Shown: piece after piece, positions 42,242 to 50,302 of the stretch
Layout: the number at the start of each line of letters is the position of its first letter
Numbering within the stretch: the first letter of the stretch is position 1
Assembly: GCF_002911015.1 (NCBI RefSeq)
Contig: NZ_KZ626874.1
Coordinates: 17,285-81,284, forward strand
Origin: Streptomyces populi
GTDB lineage: Bacteria; Actinomycetota; Actinomycetes; Streptomycetales; Streptomycetaceae
Length of the DNA: 64,000 bases
Direction of reading: 5' to 3'
Notes under the pieces: generated by a model
Databases searched by the model: none
Told to the model about the DNA's origin: nothing
Seen by the model: only the letters and a program-made list of their open reading frames with translations
Made by a program: the position numbers and the translations under genes

Positions 42242-43006
42242 TCACCTCACCACGACGTTGTCCCCGGACGACGTCGACGGCCCGGTGGTGGTGTTGCCGT
42301 AGTACACCCAGCGCCACGAACCCGTCCTGGAGGCCTTCAGGGTCGTCCTGAGATCACCCGAGCCGTTCGCGTACACCTTCTTCACCGTGGTGTAGGAGGC
42401 GGTGCCGGCAGGCTTGAACTGCAGGCTCACCAGACGGCCTCCGTAGGAGGCGTACTTCCTGGTCTCCCAGTTGGCCCGCGTGACCTTTCCGGTCACGGTG
42501 ATGGTCCTGTCCTTGGACACCGGTTCGGGCGATGCGTTCACGGTCAGGCGGGAGTTGCGCTTGACGTAGACCGTCAGACCCTTGTCGTCGAAGTCGCTAC
42601 CGTCGCCCTCGAAGTACACCTCGGCCCCGACCTTCCAGACCCCGGCCTCGCTGTTGTGCATGTCCCACACGCTCGGATCGAAGTACATCGTCTCGTTGAA
42701 GTCGCAGACGCCCGAGCTCACCTTGATGCAGTCGCTCGTCTCGACGGCGTGCCACAGCCGATCACCCGCACCACCGCGGTACAGGAACACCGCCGGCCAC
42801 TTCCACTTGTGCGTGGTCGTCATCCTGAAGGAGGCGGGCACCGCGACCTCGTTCGACACCCCGATCACAATCGACTTGCCGCCATTCACCCGGACACGGG
42901 TGAAGGAGACCCCACCCTCGGCCGCCCCGGCCGGCGCCGCGGCCACGGCCGTGAACACCGCTACCGCACCACCGGCCACGACGGCTCTCCAGACCTGCTT
43001 CCCCAC
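42242..43006 (-). CDS. Secreted protein of unknown function
   Basis: About 254 residues from the GTG at 43006-43004 (VGKQVWRAVVAGGAVAVFTA), followed by a signal peptide ending AAAPAGAAEG. AAGGAG lies 12 bases before the start. The mature part has GGVSFTRVRVNGGKSIVIGV, ASFRMTTTHKWKWPAVFLYR, SDCIKVSSGVCDFNETMYFD and a C-terminal Ig-like half (SRLTVNASPEPVSKDRTITV; TGSWRWVYYGNTTTGPSTSS). Two cysteines about 8 residues apart could form a disulphide. It resembles exported Streptomyces beta-sandwich proteins. No function can be assigned. Confidence 0.75.
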   Translation of the reverse strand: MGKQVWRAVVAGGAVAVFTAVAAAPAGAAEGGVSFTRVRVNGGKSIVIGVSNEVAVPASFRMTTTHKWKWPAVFLYRGGAGDRLWHAVETSDCIKVSSGVCDFNETMYFDPSVWDMHNSEAGVWKVGAEVYFEGDGSDFDDKGLTVYVKRNSRLTVNASPEPVSKDRTITVTGKVTRANWETRKYASYGGRLVSLQFKPAGTASYTTVKKVYANGSGDLRTTLKASRTGSWRWVYYGNTTTGPSTSSGDNVVVR

Positions 43007-43390
43007 CTGATCCCCAATCTCCTTACGGAAAGGCACCGAAGGCACATCCCTCCAGCTCCTTACAGACGGCCGGCATCCGCACGGGGTTGTACACCCGCGC
43101 ATCACAACGGGGCATCAGACAATCCCCGCCTCCCGCGAGGCGGAGAAGCCGGTACGGTGCCCGGGATCCGCGCGGCCGTCAGGAAGCCCGCAGGGGAGGG
43201 ATCCCTCCCCAATGGGCCATGCATGAGCCGAGGACGGCCTGCGGAGGCACCCTGGTACTCCAGTTGCAGATCGCGACCTGCAGAGGCGTCATCTATGTTG
43301 ACTCGGCTGAGGTGAGGATGACGGCGGCCGGGTGCGCCGGCATGTTTCGGATCTACTGTTCGTCCAGCGGATGCCTCAGTCGGGTCGGCT
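43007..43390. other. Intergenic region with an 18-bp palindrome
   Basis: No gene is seen. GGGGAGGGATCCCTCCCC at 43193-43210 is a perfect 18-base palindrome. The left part should hold the promoter of the minus-strand secreted protein gene. Confidence 0.45.
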
Positions 43391-44047
43391 TCACAGCTGA
43401 GTACGTCGCTCGGCGGCGTCGAATGCGGGCGCGAGCGGGGCCAGCGCCGCGCGGAGCCGGTCGGGCAGCGAGCCGGAGGGCACGACGAGTCCTCCGGCGC
43501 CGAAACTCTCGGCGGCCTCCGGGTTCCCGGCCGGCCGGAGCCAGCCTTCCAGCGCGATGCGAACCGCCGCAGCCGCGCTTGCCGCGAGAACGCGGGCTGT
43601 GTGCGCTCCGGTGTCACCCAGGCGTTCAGCGATCACCGCCGTGAGCGGGGGCTCGATGTCGGCGGTTGTGTCGAGGAAGGCGTCGCGCAGCGCGGTCCGG
43701 GTGGTGATCAGCAGCAGCGCCTGCTGTTCGTGCTCACCGGTGTTCGTGTACTGCTCGACCACTGCTTCGGTGACAGCGTCCGCCAGGCGCACTCCTGCGG
43801 GCCGGGCCGCGACCGCCGTCGCGATCCGCGCCTCCCGGCCTGAGGTGACAGCGGCGACGATCGCCTGCTCGCGGCTGGCGAAGTAGTTGTTGTAGGTGCG
43901 TGGCGAGACCCCGGCCGCCTCGGCGATGTCCTCGACCCGCACCTGGTCCGGCCCGCGCTCCACGGCCAGGCGCAGGGCCGCCTCGCGTAGCGCCTCTCGG
44001 GTGGCCTGCTTCTTCCGCTCCCGCAGCCCTGGCGGTGGTGTCGTCAC
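43391..44047 (-). CDS. TetR-family transcriptional regulator
   Basis: 218 residues from the GTG at 44047. The HTH is in LRERKKQATREALREAALRL, then DQVRVEDIAEAAGVSPRTYN and NYFASREQAIVAA, the canonical TetR_N domain; the ligand-binding half is Ala-rich (ARVLAASAAAAVRIALEGWL). A much longer frame extends upstream but only reads through the divergent gene. It faces the TIM-barrel gene at 44150 across a short gap with two palindromic sites, so it very likely represses that gene and itself. Confidence 0.9.
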   Translation of the reverse strand: MTTPPPGLRERKKQATREALREAALRLAVERGPDQVRVEDIAEAAGVSPRTYNNYFASREQAIVAAVTSGREARIATAVAARPAGVRLADAVTEAVVEQYTNTGEHEQQALLLITTRTALRDAFLDTTADIEPPLTAVIAERLGDTGAHTARVLAASAAAAVRIALEGWLRPAGNPEAAESFGAGGLVVPSGSLPDRLRAALAPLAPAFDAAERRTQL

Positions 44048-44071
44048 GGTGCCCAGCGTTCCACACAGAAC

Positions 44072-44099
44072 TGCGTGCACGCAAACTTGCGTGCACGCA
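44072..44099. promoter_or_regulatory. Double palindromic TetR operator
   Basis: Two identical perfect 12-bp palindromes, TGCGTGCACGCA at 44072-44083 and 44088-44099, are separated by AACT (centre-to-centre 16 bp). They lie between the divergent TetR start (44047) and the target gene start (44150). This arrangement fits cooperative binding of two TetR dimers. Confidence 0.85.
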
Positions 44100-44149
44100 C
44101 TTTTACTGTCAGTCTCGGCCCGACCGAGACCGGCAGAGGGGACGGCATC

Positions 44150-45175
44150 ATGCGGGCAAGGGGAATGACCTACGACACCGGATTCGTCGTGCGCGGCCGG
44201 ATGTCCCGCGAGCGCTTCGACCCCGCGGTGGTCCGGCGTGAGCTCGCCGTCATCCGCGACGACCTGCACTGCAATGCGGTCCAGATCATCGGCGGCGACC
44301 CGGACCGACTGGAGCTGGCCGCGGGCGCCGCCGCCGAACTCGGCCTGGAGGTCTGGTTCTCGCCCTACCCGCTGGAGCTGGACCCGGAGCAGATCCTCAC
44401 GCTTTTGCGCGACTGTGCCGGGCGAGCGGAACGGCTCCGGCGGCGGGGAGCCACGGTCGTGTTCGTCGCAGGGGTCGAGCTGAGCGTGATGAACCGCGGG
44501 TTCCTGCCCGGAGGGAGCCCCGAGGAGCGGGTCGAGCAGCTGATGAGCCGACCCGAGCGGCGGGCCGAAGCGATGCGCGAGCTCGGCGTGCGCATCAACG
44601 CGTTCCTCCACGAGGTCGCTGCCACGGTCCGCGAGCGCTTCCAGGGCAAGCTCACCTACGCATCCATCCAGTTCGAACAGGTCGACTGGACCCCCTTCGA
44701 CATCGTGACGTTCGAGCTGATCCGCTCCGCCGAGGTCGCCGACCGGTTCCGGGACGCGGTGCGCACCCTGGCCCAAGGCCCGAAGGCGCTCGCCGTCACC
44801 GGGTTCGGCACCGCGGCCTACCGCGGCGCGGGAGACCGCGGCGGGCGCGTGCTGGAAGTGGTCGAGCATGATCCGCGGACCAAGGCCCCTGTACGACTGA
44901 ACGGCATATACGAGCGTGACGAGGCCGGCCAGGCCGCGTATCTGAGCGAACTCCTGGAGATCTTCGACACCGAGGGCGTGGACAGCGCGTTCGTGTTCCT
45001 GTTCGCCTTGTCCGGCTACCCGTACCGCCCGGACGGCGACCCCCGGGACGACCTGGACCGGGCAGGCCTGGGCATCGTCAAACTCCTCGAAGGACGCCGA
45101 GGACAGGCCTACCCCGACATGGAATGGGAACCCAAGGCCGCCTTCGCGGCAGTGGCACAGCGGTATCGGAGGTGA
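44150..45175 (+). CDS. TIM-barrel protein often labelled abortive infection protein
   Basis: 341 residues from the ATG at 44150 (MRARGMTYDTGFVVRGRMSR). It has ELAVIRDDLHCNAVQIIGGD, LEVWFSPYPLELDPEQILTL, VVFVAGVELSVMNRGFLPGG, LTYASIQFEQVDWTPFDIVT and ALAVTGFGTAAYRGAGDRGG. The layout is a glycoside-hydrolase-like barrel, with Glu in AGVELS and near FEQVDW as possible catalytic acids. Homologues in Actinobacteria carry the label abortive infection protein, but I see no phage-defence signature. AGAGGGGAC lies upstream of the start. Divergent TetR control suggests induction by a small molecule, perhaps an antibiotic or glycoside. Confidence 0.75.
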   Translation: MRARGMTYDTGFVVRGRMSRERFDPAVVRRELAVIRDDLHCNAVQIIGGDPDRLELAAGAAAELGLEVWFSPYPLELDPEQILTLLRDCAGRAERLRRRGATVVFVAGVELSVMNRGFLPGGSPEERVEQLMSRPERRAEAMRELGVRINAFLHEVAATVRERFQGKLTYASIQFEQVDWTPFDIVTFELIRSAEVADRFRDAVRTLAQGPKALAVTGFGTAAYRGAGDRGGRVLEVVEHDPRTKAPVRLNGIYERDEAGQAAYLSELLEIFDTEGVDSAFVFLFALSGYPYRPDGDPRDDLDRAGLGIVKLLEGRRGQAYPDMEWEPKAAFAAVAQRYRR

Positions 45176-45271
45176 CCGGCCCGGCGCACGGTGACCACGG
45201 CTCGGGATCTGCACTGCACCACAACGGGGAAGGCTCTGCGCTGCCGTCTTTCGATCAAGCAGGTGGCCGGA

Positions 45272-45285
45272 GTCTGTAAATCTGC
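45272..45285. repeat. 14-bp copy of the tRNA-Tyr anticodon-arm sequence
   Basis: GTCTGTAAATCTGC here is identical to 46630-46643 in the tRNA-Tyr 3' remnant, 1.36 kb away in the same orientation. The two copies bracket the SpoIIE-type phosphatase gene. The match is limited to these 14 bases. Confidence 0.5.
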
Positions 45286-45395
45286 TGTGGTGGGTTGATG
45301 GCTGGGCGCCAACGCTCGATAAAGCGGCCGGGCCAACCTCTGGACTGCCCAGCAGCGGAGTGGAGCCGAGGGCTTCGGCAAGGCAGGCTTGGGCC

Positions 45396-46580
45396 ATGAT
45401 GTCGCTTTTGCGCTCGCCGCCTCCGCCCGGGGCGGGGCGGCGTAGCCGGGTCCTCTTCACGCTGATGCAGTGTGTGCCCTTCCTGATCGCGCTGGCCGTG
45501 CTGGTCATCGAGCTCACGCCTGCGCACTTCATCTATACCGGGCCCTTTCTCACCGCGGTCCCCGCTTTGGCGGCAGTGACGATGGGGCCCAAGGGAACCA
45601 CTGCGGCGGCGGTTCTGGCGCTGGCGATCAGCGCGATCACCGCGACCTACAACGGGGCCTGGGGCACCCTTCAGGTCTACACCAATTTCCTGGCCCTGTT
45701 CCTGGTCTCCGCAGCTAGTTTCATCACCAGCAGCGCCGTGCAGACGCGCAGGCAGAGAGAGCTCGACCAGGTTCGGCGGATCGCCGTGGCGGCACAGGAG
45801 GTCGTGCTGCGGCCCGTACCCGCCCGGCTGGGCCCAGTGCTCACGGGAAGCCTGTCCCTCGCGGCGGGGACGGGGGCGCAGGTGGGCGGTGATCTGTACG
45901 AGGCCGTGCAGACGCGGTACGGCGTCCGGATGATCGTGGGGGATGTCCGCGGCAAGGGACTGACCGCCGTGCGCGCCGTCGCGGTGGCGTTGGGCGCGTT
46001 CCGGGAAGCCGTGCACTACGAGGACGATCTCGTGGAGGTCATGAACCACTGCGCGGCCGCGCTGCGACGGGAAATCGCCACGCCGGGCGCGTACGACCAG
46101 GACGTTCTGTTGGAGGGGTTCGTCACGGCGCTCATCGCGCAGGTGCCGGACGAACCCGTGGTGCAGCTGGTCAACCGTGGGCATCCACCGCCGCTGCTGC
46201 TGCACTTGGGCAGCGCCACGGCACTGATGCCGCTCTCGCCGTTGCCGCCCCTCGGTCTCGAAGACCTCGCCACCGACCTCTCCGTCAAGCCCGAGAGCTA
46301 TCCGTTCGTTCCCGGTGACCGTCTGCTGCTGTACACCGACGGCGTGATCGAGGCCCGCAACCACGACGGCGAGTTCTTCGCTCTGTCGGAGGCCGTGGAA
46401 GGGATAGACGCCGCTACCGCCCCATCAGAATTCTTGGAGCGACTGCACCAGGCATTGATCCGCCATAACGAGGGCGACCTGGCGGACGATGTGGCGATGA
46501 TCCTCGCTGACCGGCTCAGCGGCGAAAGCGTTGTCGGCTCTATGCCGAAGCCGCCTTCCGGAGGGGCGGGCGTGGGGTAG
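45396..46580 (+). CDS. Membrane SpoIIE/PP2C-type serine phosphatase
   Basis: 394 residues. Three to four N-terminal membrane segments (about 20-125: FLIALAVLVIEL, FLTAVPALAAVTMG, FLALFLVSAASFI) precede a PP2C-SpoIIE domain with LSLAAGTGAQVGGDLYEAVQ, IVGDVRGKGLTAVRAV, LVNRGHPPPLLL, RLLLYTDGVIEARNHDGEFF and DLADDVAMILADR. The metal-binding Asp residues (GGDLY, GDVRG, TDGV, DDVAM) are present. Such phosphatases act on anti-sigma-factor antagonists in SigB/SigF-type partner-switching. The only sigma factor of that type in the window is at 32401, 12 kb away. ATG at 45396; ribosome-binding site weak. Confidence 0.9.
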   Translation: MMSLLRSPPPPGAGRRSRVLFTLMQCVPFLIALAVLVIELTPAHFIYTGPFLTAVPALAAVTMGPKGTTAAAVLALAISAITATYNGAWGTLQVYTNFLALFLVSAASFITSSAVQTRRQRELDQVRRIAVAAQEVVLRPVPARLGPVLTGSLSLAAGTGAQVGGDLYEAVQTRYGVRMIVGDVRGKGLTAVRAVAVALGAFREAVHYEDDLVEVMNHCAAALRREIATPGAYDQDVLLEGFVTALIAQVPDEPVVQLVNRGHPPPLLLHLGSATALMPLSPLPPLGLEDLATDLSVKPESYPFVPGDRLLLYTDGVIEARNHDGEFFALSEAVEGIDAATAPSEFLERLHQALIRHNEGDLADDVAMILADRLSGESVVGSMPKPPSGGAGVG

Positions 46581-46629
46581 CGGTCGTTGTGGGCCGCCCT
46601 GCCGCAGTTCAAGGACCGCCCTCCACGCG

Positions 46630-46683
46630 GTCTGTAAATCTGCCGGCTTCGCCTTCCCAGGTTCGAATCCTGGCGCCGCCACC
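46630..46683 (+). tRNA. tRNA-Tyr 3' portion, likely attachment-site remnant
   Basis: GTCTGTAAATCTGC (anticodon GTA loop and 3' stem), then CGGCTTCGCC (variable arm), CCCAGGTTCGAATCCTGG (T arm and loop) and CGCCGCCACC (3' acceptor strand) form the last 54 or so bases of a tyrosine tRNA with a long variable arm. The D arm and 5' acceptor strand are not found upstream, where the sequence is unrelated (ccctccacgcgg). It is thus not a full tRNA gene. A 3' tRNA segment of this size is what an integrase leaves at an element border. Confidence 0.7.
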
Positions 46684-46694
46684 CTAAAGGGAAT

Positions 46695-46727
46695 CGGCCC
46701 CTGACCAGCAAGTTTGGTCAGGGGCCG
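46695..46727 (+). terminator. 12-bp stem terminator after the tRNA remnant
   Basis: CGGCCCCTGACC (46695-46706) pairs perfectly with 46716-46727 around a 9-base loop and is followed by TTCTCGTTC. Its place right behind the tRNA 3' end shows that this side is probably the original chromosomal flank of a tRNA gene. Confidence 0.85.
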
Positions 46728-46999
46728 TTCTCGTTCCCGGACCACGCCAATGCCCGCCACTCCCCGCTGTTCCCCGCCCCTTCTGGCACGGCCGTGGCAC
46801 ACACCGTGAGCTTGATCATGCGGTCGGCGGAGTCTGATGACTTACGTAACCCGGCGGGCCATGGTTGACGGACTCGCAAGGCCCGTAGCCCTCTCGCTGG
46901 GAGCCATGGCCACGGCGGCCAGTCAGGTCTACTTGGCCGGTCAGGCAGTTCGGCGGAACTGCCTTCGGTGACGCCCGGTGCGTCGCGGCGCCTCCTGGG

Positions 47000-47385
47000 T
47001 CAGAACGGTGGGTCGTCGGAGCAGCCTTCCTCCCAGGGAACCATCGCTTCGGGATCCGAGATCCATGGGTCGGGAAGAGGGCCGGGCTCTACGCCCCAGG
47101 TCACGAGGCACCGTTTAGCGAGGTACCGGTAAACCCGGTACTCGCTGTTGCTCAGAGTGCTGCGTACCAGCGGTACGAGCTCCGGAATGTGTACGGCCAG
47201 TTCAGGCGCGGCGAGCGTCATCGCGGCTGCGTGCACCGCAGCTTCCCGGATCAGAAGGTCCGGATCAGCAAGGTACGGCTGCGCTGCCTCGTAGATGAGC
47301 GGGAGGATGGCACGCACCGCGGCGACATCGTCAGGTGCTCCCGGGCCGTCTTCGTCGTACGTTGCGTCGTAGGCGAGGTCACCTA
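47000..47385 (-). pseudogene. HEAT-like hypothetical protein, 5' end lost
   Basis: The frame reads LGDLAYDATYDEDGPGAPDD, VAAVRAILPLIYEAAQPYLA, DPDLLIREAAVHAAAMTLAA and VRSTLSNSEYRVYRYLAKRC. The repeated helix pattern (LIREAAVHAAAMT; HIPELVPLVRSTL) resembles HEAT repeats. It is open upstream to about 47385, where an IS5-family element begins, so the N-terminal part appears to have been cut off by that element. A shorter product from 47317 is possible. Confidence 0.5.
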
Positions 47386-47389
47386 GGAC

Positions 47390-48040
47390 TTGTCCGGCCG
47401 ATCATGTGACTGCTTCGGATCCGTGTCGTTGATGTGGACATGGGGCGGGGCGATCTGACGGATGTCGAGTGGGAACGGCTGCGGCCGTTCCTGCAGGTCA
47501 GCAACGGGCGGTGTGGCAGGTGGCGGGATCACCGACAGGTGATCGACGGGATCCTGCACCGGGTGCGGACCGGGGTGCAGTGGCGCGATCTGCCCGAACG
47601 GTTCGGTCCATGGAAGACCGTCTACGAACGCCACCGCCTGTGGTCGGCGGACGGGACCTGGGAACGTCTGCTCCAGCAGGTCCAGGCCGCGGCCGACGCC
47701 GCAGGCGAGATCGACTGGGACATCTCGGTCGACTCCACCATCGTCCGCGCGCATCAGCATGCGGCTGGCGCCCGCACCGACCCACCGCCGGCCCCGAGAT
47801 CAAAGGGGGCCTCAGGGGTGGAACACCAGACCGAGACGCCGTGGCAGAGCCTGGTCGCCCGCCTGGTGGAGGTGGTGCGGGAGGTGAGGGCCTGGGCCGC
47901 TCGCGGGGTGGGTTCACCAGTAAGCTGCACCTGAGCGCGGACGGCCGCTGCCGCCCGCTGTCCGTGATCGTTACGCCAGGTCAGCGGGCGGACTGCACCC
48001 AGTTCATGTCCGTCCTGGAGAAGATCCGCGTTCCCCGGCC
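47390..48040 (+). mobile_element. IS5-family element, 3' part missing
   Basis: The first transposase frame starts at 47434 (MDMGRGDLTDVEWERLRPFL; WRDHRQVIDGILHRVRTGVQ; DISVDSTIVRAHQHAAGART). The second frame picks up one base back with GFTSKLHLSADGRCRPLSVI and VLEKIRVPRP and then stops matching near 48040, where the serine recombinase sequence begins. The catalytic ADKAY...ERxxNRLK part is missing. It is a dead element, related to but different from the complete IS5 at 31265. Confidence 0.8.
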
Positions 48041-48062
48041 TCGGGAGACATCGGTACAGCGG

Positions 48063-48886
48063 TTATCGGTGAGAACGATCATGGTCAGGCGCGAGTGCGC
48101 TGACCCTGTTCTCGTACTCGCGGCGGGCCTTGCGCTGGGCTGGCACTGCGGGAAGGCCCTGGCCGCCGTCGAGCGGCTGGCAGCGGGCGAGGAGTTGGCG
48201 GTGTACGGCGGGGACGGCGCTGACGCGCAGGGTGTAGCCCTGGCCTCGCCGTACGGGCACCCCCTGGTCGAGCGCGGTGCGGTCGGCAGGAGGTCGGCGA
48301 CGGCGGTACGGATGGCGCCGCGGCTGACGCCGTGGTCGCGAGCGAGGGCGGCGATGGAGCGGCCCTCCAGGTACGCGGTGCGCACGCCGGCGGTCTTCGC
48401 CACGGCGGGGCGGCGCCCGCCCTTCGCGCCCTTGGCCTCGGCGGCGCGCAGTCCGTCGTACGTCAGCTCGCGCTGGAGGTCGCGCTGGAGTTCGCCGGCG
48501 GCGGCGAGGGTCTGCACCATGAACTTCACGGTGGACAGCAGCTCGCCGGTGCGCGGGTGGCGGGCGGTGAGGTCCATCGCGGAGAACGCGCCGTCGTGGA
48601 TGCGCAGCGCCACTTGGTCGCGGTGGAGGACGTCGAGCACGTCGAGGATGTGCCCGGTGCCGCGTACGAGGCGGAACATCTCGGAGATGTGCACGGTGTC
48701 GCCCGGCCGCGCGTACGTCAGCAGCTCGCCGAACTTCGGGCGCTGGAGCGGGTGGAGGCGGCTGGAGGTGCCTGGGTCCTCCTCGAAGACGACCGGGTCC
48801 TCGATCCCGGCCTCGGCCAGGACGAGGTCCTGTCGGGCGGTGGACTGCTGGTCCGTCGAGACCCGCTTGTAGACCAGGTTGGCCAC
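48063..48886 (-). pseudogene. Serine recombinase/resolvase with internal frameshift
   Basis: The N-terminal resolvase domain is intact: ANLVYKRVSTDQQSTARQ with the nucleophile Ser near residue 9, GDTVHISEMFRLVRGTGHIL, HDGAFSAMDLTARHPRTGEL and LTYDGLRAAEAKGAKGGRRP, followed by an HTH (SIAALARDHGVSRGAIRTAV). After about residue 200 the family continues in a different frame: ALDQGVPVRRGQGYTLRVSA, VPAVHRQLLARCQPLDGGQG and NRVSALAPDHDRSHR. So a frameshift near 48285 (possibly with a small deletion) separates the last 70 residues. The catalytic domain may still be active. Confidence 0.7.
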
Positions 48887-48923
48887 CGGAGGGCCCCTTC
48901 CGTACAGAGGGCCGGACCCTATC

Positions 48924-49047
48924 TGTCGTCAAACCCTGTCAGCAATCACCATCGGATCTGATTGGATTCCGGCCGCCGCGAACCCCCGGATTGCACGGGT
49001 TCATTGGACACGCCGCCTGCCTGTCGTCAAGCGATCGTTTGACGACA
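48924..49047. promoter_or_regulatory. TGTCGTCAA repeats beside the recombinase, possible res sites
   Basis: TGTCGTCAA occurs at 48924-48932 and 49022-49030 and in inverse orientation at 49039-49047. The last two form the perfect inverted repeat CCTGTCGTCAA (49020-49030) / TTGACGACAGG (49039-49049) around GCGATCGT. All lie just upstream of the recombinase start (48886), where resolvases keep their res sites. Confidence 0.5.
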
Positions 49048-49067
49048 GGCTGTCTTCGGGGCCGTGG

Positions 49068-49520
49068 CTACTCGGGCAGAGGTCTGTCCTGGACGACGTT
49101 CTTCATGACGATGGTTGAGGTCAGGCGCTGGACGCCGGGCAGCCGGGCGAGCTTCTGGTCATAGAGCTGCTGGAATGCGGACAGGTCGGCGGTGGCGACG
49201 CGGAGCAGGTAGTCAGGCTCGCCAAAGAGGCGTTGCGCCTGGAGCACGTGGGGAACGGCGGCCACGGCTTCCTCAAAGGTGCTGACGGTGTCGGGATCTT
49301 CCCAGCGCAGGGTGGCAAAGACGACCGCTTCGAAGTTCAGGCCGACCGCGGCGGGGTCGACGACGGCACGGTAACCGCGGATCGCGCCTTCGCGCTCGAG
49401 GTCGCGCAGCCGGCGATGGCAGGGGGAGACGCTGAGCTGCACCCGGGCGGCCAGCTCGGTGACGGTCAGACGGCCGTCGAGCTGCAGCTCGGTAAGAATC
49501 TTCCGATCCAGGGCATCCAT
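49068..49520 (-). CDS. Lrp/AsnC-family transcriptional regulator
   Basis: 150 residues, full length for the family. HTH: MDALDRKILTELQLDGRLTV, TELAARVQLSVSPCHRRLRD, LEREGAIRGYRAVVDPAAVG. RAM effector domain: AAVPHVLQAQRLFGEPDYLL, RVATADLSAFQQLYDQKLAR. It is divergent from the LysE-type exporter at 49632, a standard pair in which the regulator senses an amino acid and controls its export. The 111-base gap between them should hold the shared operator. Confidence 0.93.
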   Translation of the reverse strand: MDALDRKILTELQLDGRLTVTELAARVQLSVSPCHRRLRDLEREGAIRGYRAVVDPAAVGLNFEAVVFATLRWEDPDTVSTFEEAVAAVPHVLQAQRLFGEPDYLLRVATADLSAFQQLYDQKLARLPGVQRLTSTIVMKNVVQDRPLPE

Positions 49521-49631
49521 AGAGAAGATTCTCCCCCGGATGTCGGGATCATGGGGTAAAGAAGCAAACACCTTCGGGCCGATCCCGCCTAGCGTTCCCT
49601 GCAGAGCAAGAAGTGCGAGAGGGAACGTTCG

Positions 49632-50249
49632 ATGGACACGACAACGCTGGCGGCCTTCCTGGCCGTGGACCTGCTGCTGGTTTTCACGCCCGGCGCGGAC
49701 TGGGCCTACGCGATCTCCGCCGGGCTGCGGGGGCGCTCGGTCGTCCCGGCGGTCACCGGTCTCATCGCCGGTCACATGGCGTACGCGCTGGTAGCTGTAG
49801 CGGGCCTTGCGGTGGTCGTGGCGAGTTCCCCTGCCGCGCTCACCGCCCTGACCGCGGCGGGGGCCGGTTACCTGCTGTGGCTGGGCTGGGGCGTGCTGCG
49901 GCAGCCGTCCGTTCCGACGGCCGGAAGAGAGAGCGCGGACGCCTCCCAGTTGCAGGTCATGCTCAAGGGCTTCGGGATCAGCGGTCTGAACCCGAAGGCG
50001 CTGCTGCTGTACTTCTCGCTGTTCCCGCAGTTCATCGACCCGGCCACGGGCTGGCCTGTCGCCGCGCAGACCGGGCTGCTCAGCACGGTGCACCTGACCG
50101 CGTGCGCCGTCGTCTACCTGGCGGTCGGCGTCCTGGCCCGCACCGTGCTGAGCACCCGGCCCTCGGCCGCCCGGGCCGTCACCCGTGCCAGCGGTGTCAT
50201 GATGATCGCCATCGGTGCCTTCCTGCTGGTGGAACGCCTCGCCGTCTGA
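49632..50249 (+). CDS. LysE/RhtB-family amino acid exporter
   Basis: 205 residues, five to six membrane segments. The N-terminal LysE motif is FLAVDLLLVFTPGADWAYAI, followed by AGLRGRSVVPAVTGLIAGHM, GAGYLLWLGWGVLR, KGFGISGLNPKALLLYFSLF PQFIDP and SGVMMIAIGAFLLVERL. It moves amino acids or related compounds out of the cell by proton exchange. GAGGGAAC lies just before the ATG. Divergent from the Lrp/AsnC regulator and followed by a thioesterase gene about 50 bases on, probably the same transcript. Confidence 0.92.
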   Translation: MDTTTLAAFLAVDLLLVFTPGADWAYAISAGLRGRSVVPAVTGLIAGHMAYALVAVAGLAVVVASSPAALTALTAAGAGYLLWLGWGVLRQPSVPTAGRESADASQLQVMLKGFGISGLNPKALLLYFSLFPQFIDPATGWPVAAQTGLLSTVHLTACAVVYLAVGVLARTVLSTRPSAARAVTRASGVMMIAIGAFLLVERLAV

Positions 50250-50302
50250 GTAGCCGTTCCCGCCCCGCTTCACCCGACACGGACACGAAGGAGAGCCCAG
50301 AC

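Larger units (their letters stand above)
46581..46999. other. tRNA scar, terminator and unassigned sequence
   Basis: The gap between the phosphatase and the HEAT-like gene contains the tRNA-Tyr remnant (46630-46683) and its terminator (46695-46727). The remaining 270 bases show no gene. Confidence 0.5.

Noticed and set aside
44150..45175. Phage abortive-infection system
   Set aside because: The family name is historical; the sequence shows a TIM-barrel and no nuclease, HEPN, kinase or membrane effector part.
43391..45532. A 713-residue protein with a TetR domain at its C-terminus
   Set aside because: The first 490 residues are antisense to the TIM-barrel gene and the HTH belongs at an N-terminus; the GTG at 44047 gives a normal TetR protein.
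46630..46683. A functional tRNA-Tyr gene
   Set aside because: The 5' acceptor strand and D arm are missing upstream, so it cannot fold as a tRNA.
46298..46711. Minus-strand frame starting with GRFPLGWRRQDSNLG
   Set aside because: This is antisense reading of the tRNA-Tyr remnant, a common false gene.
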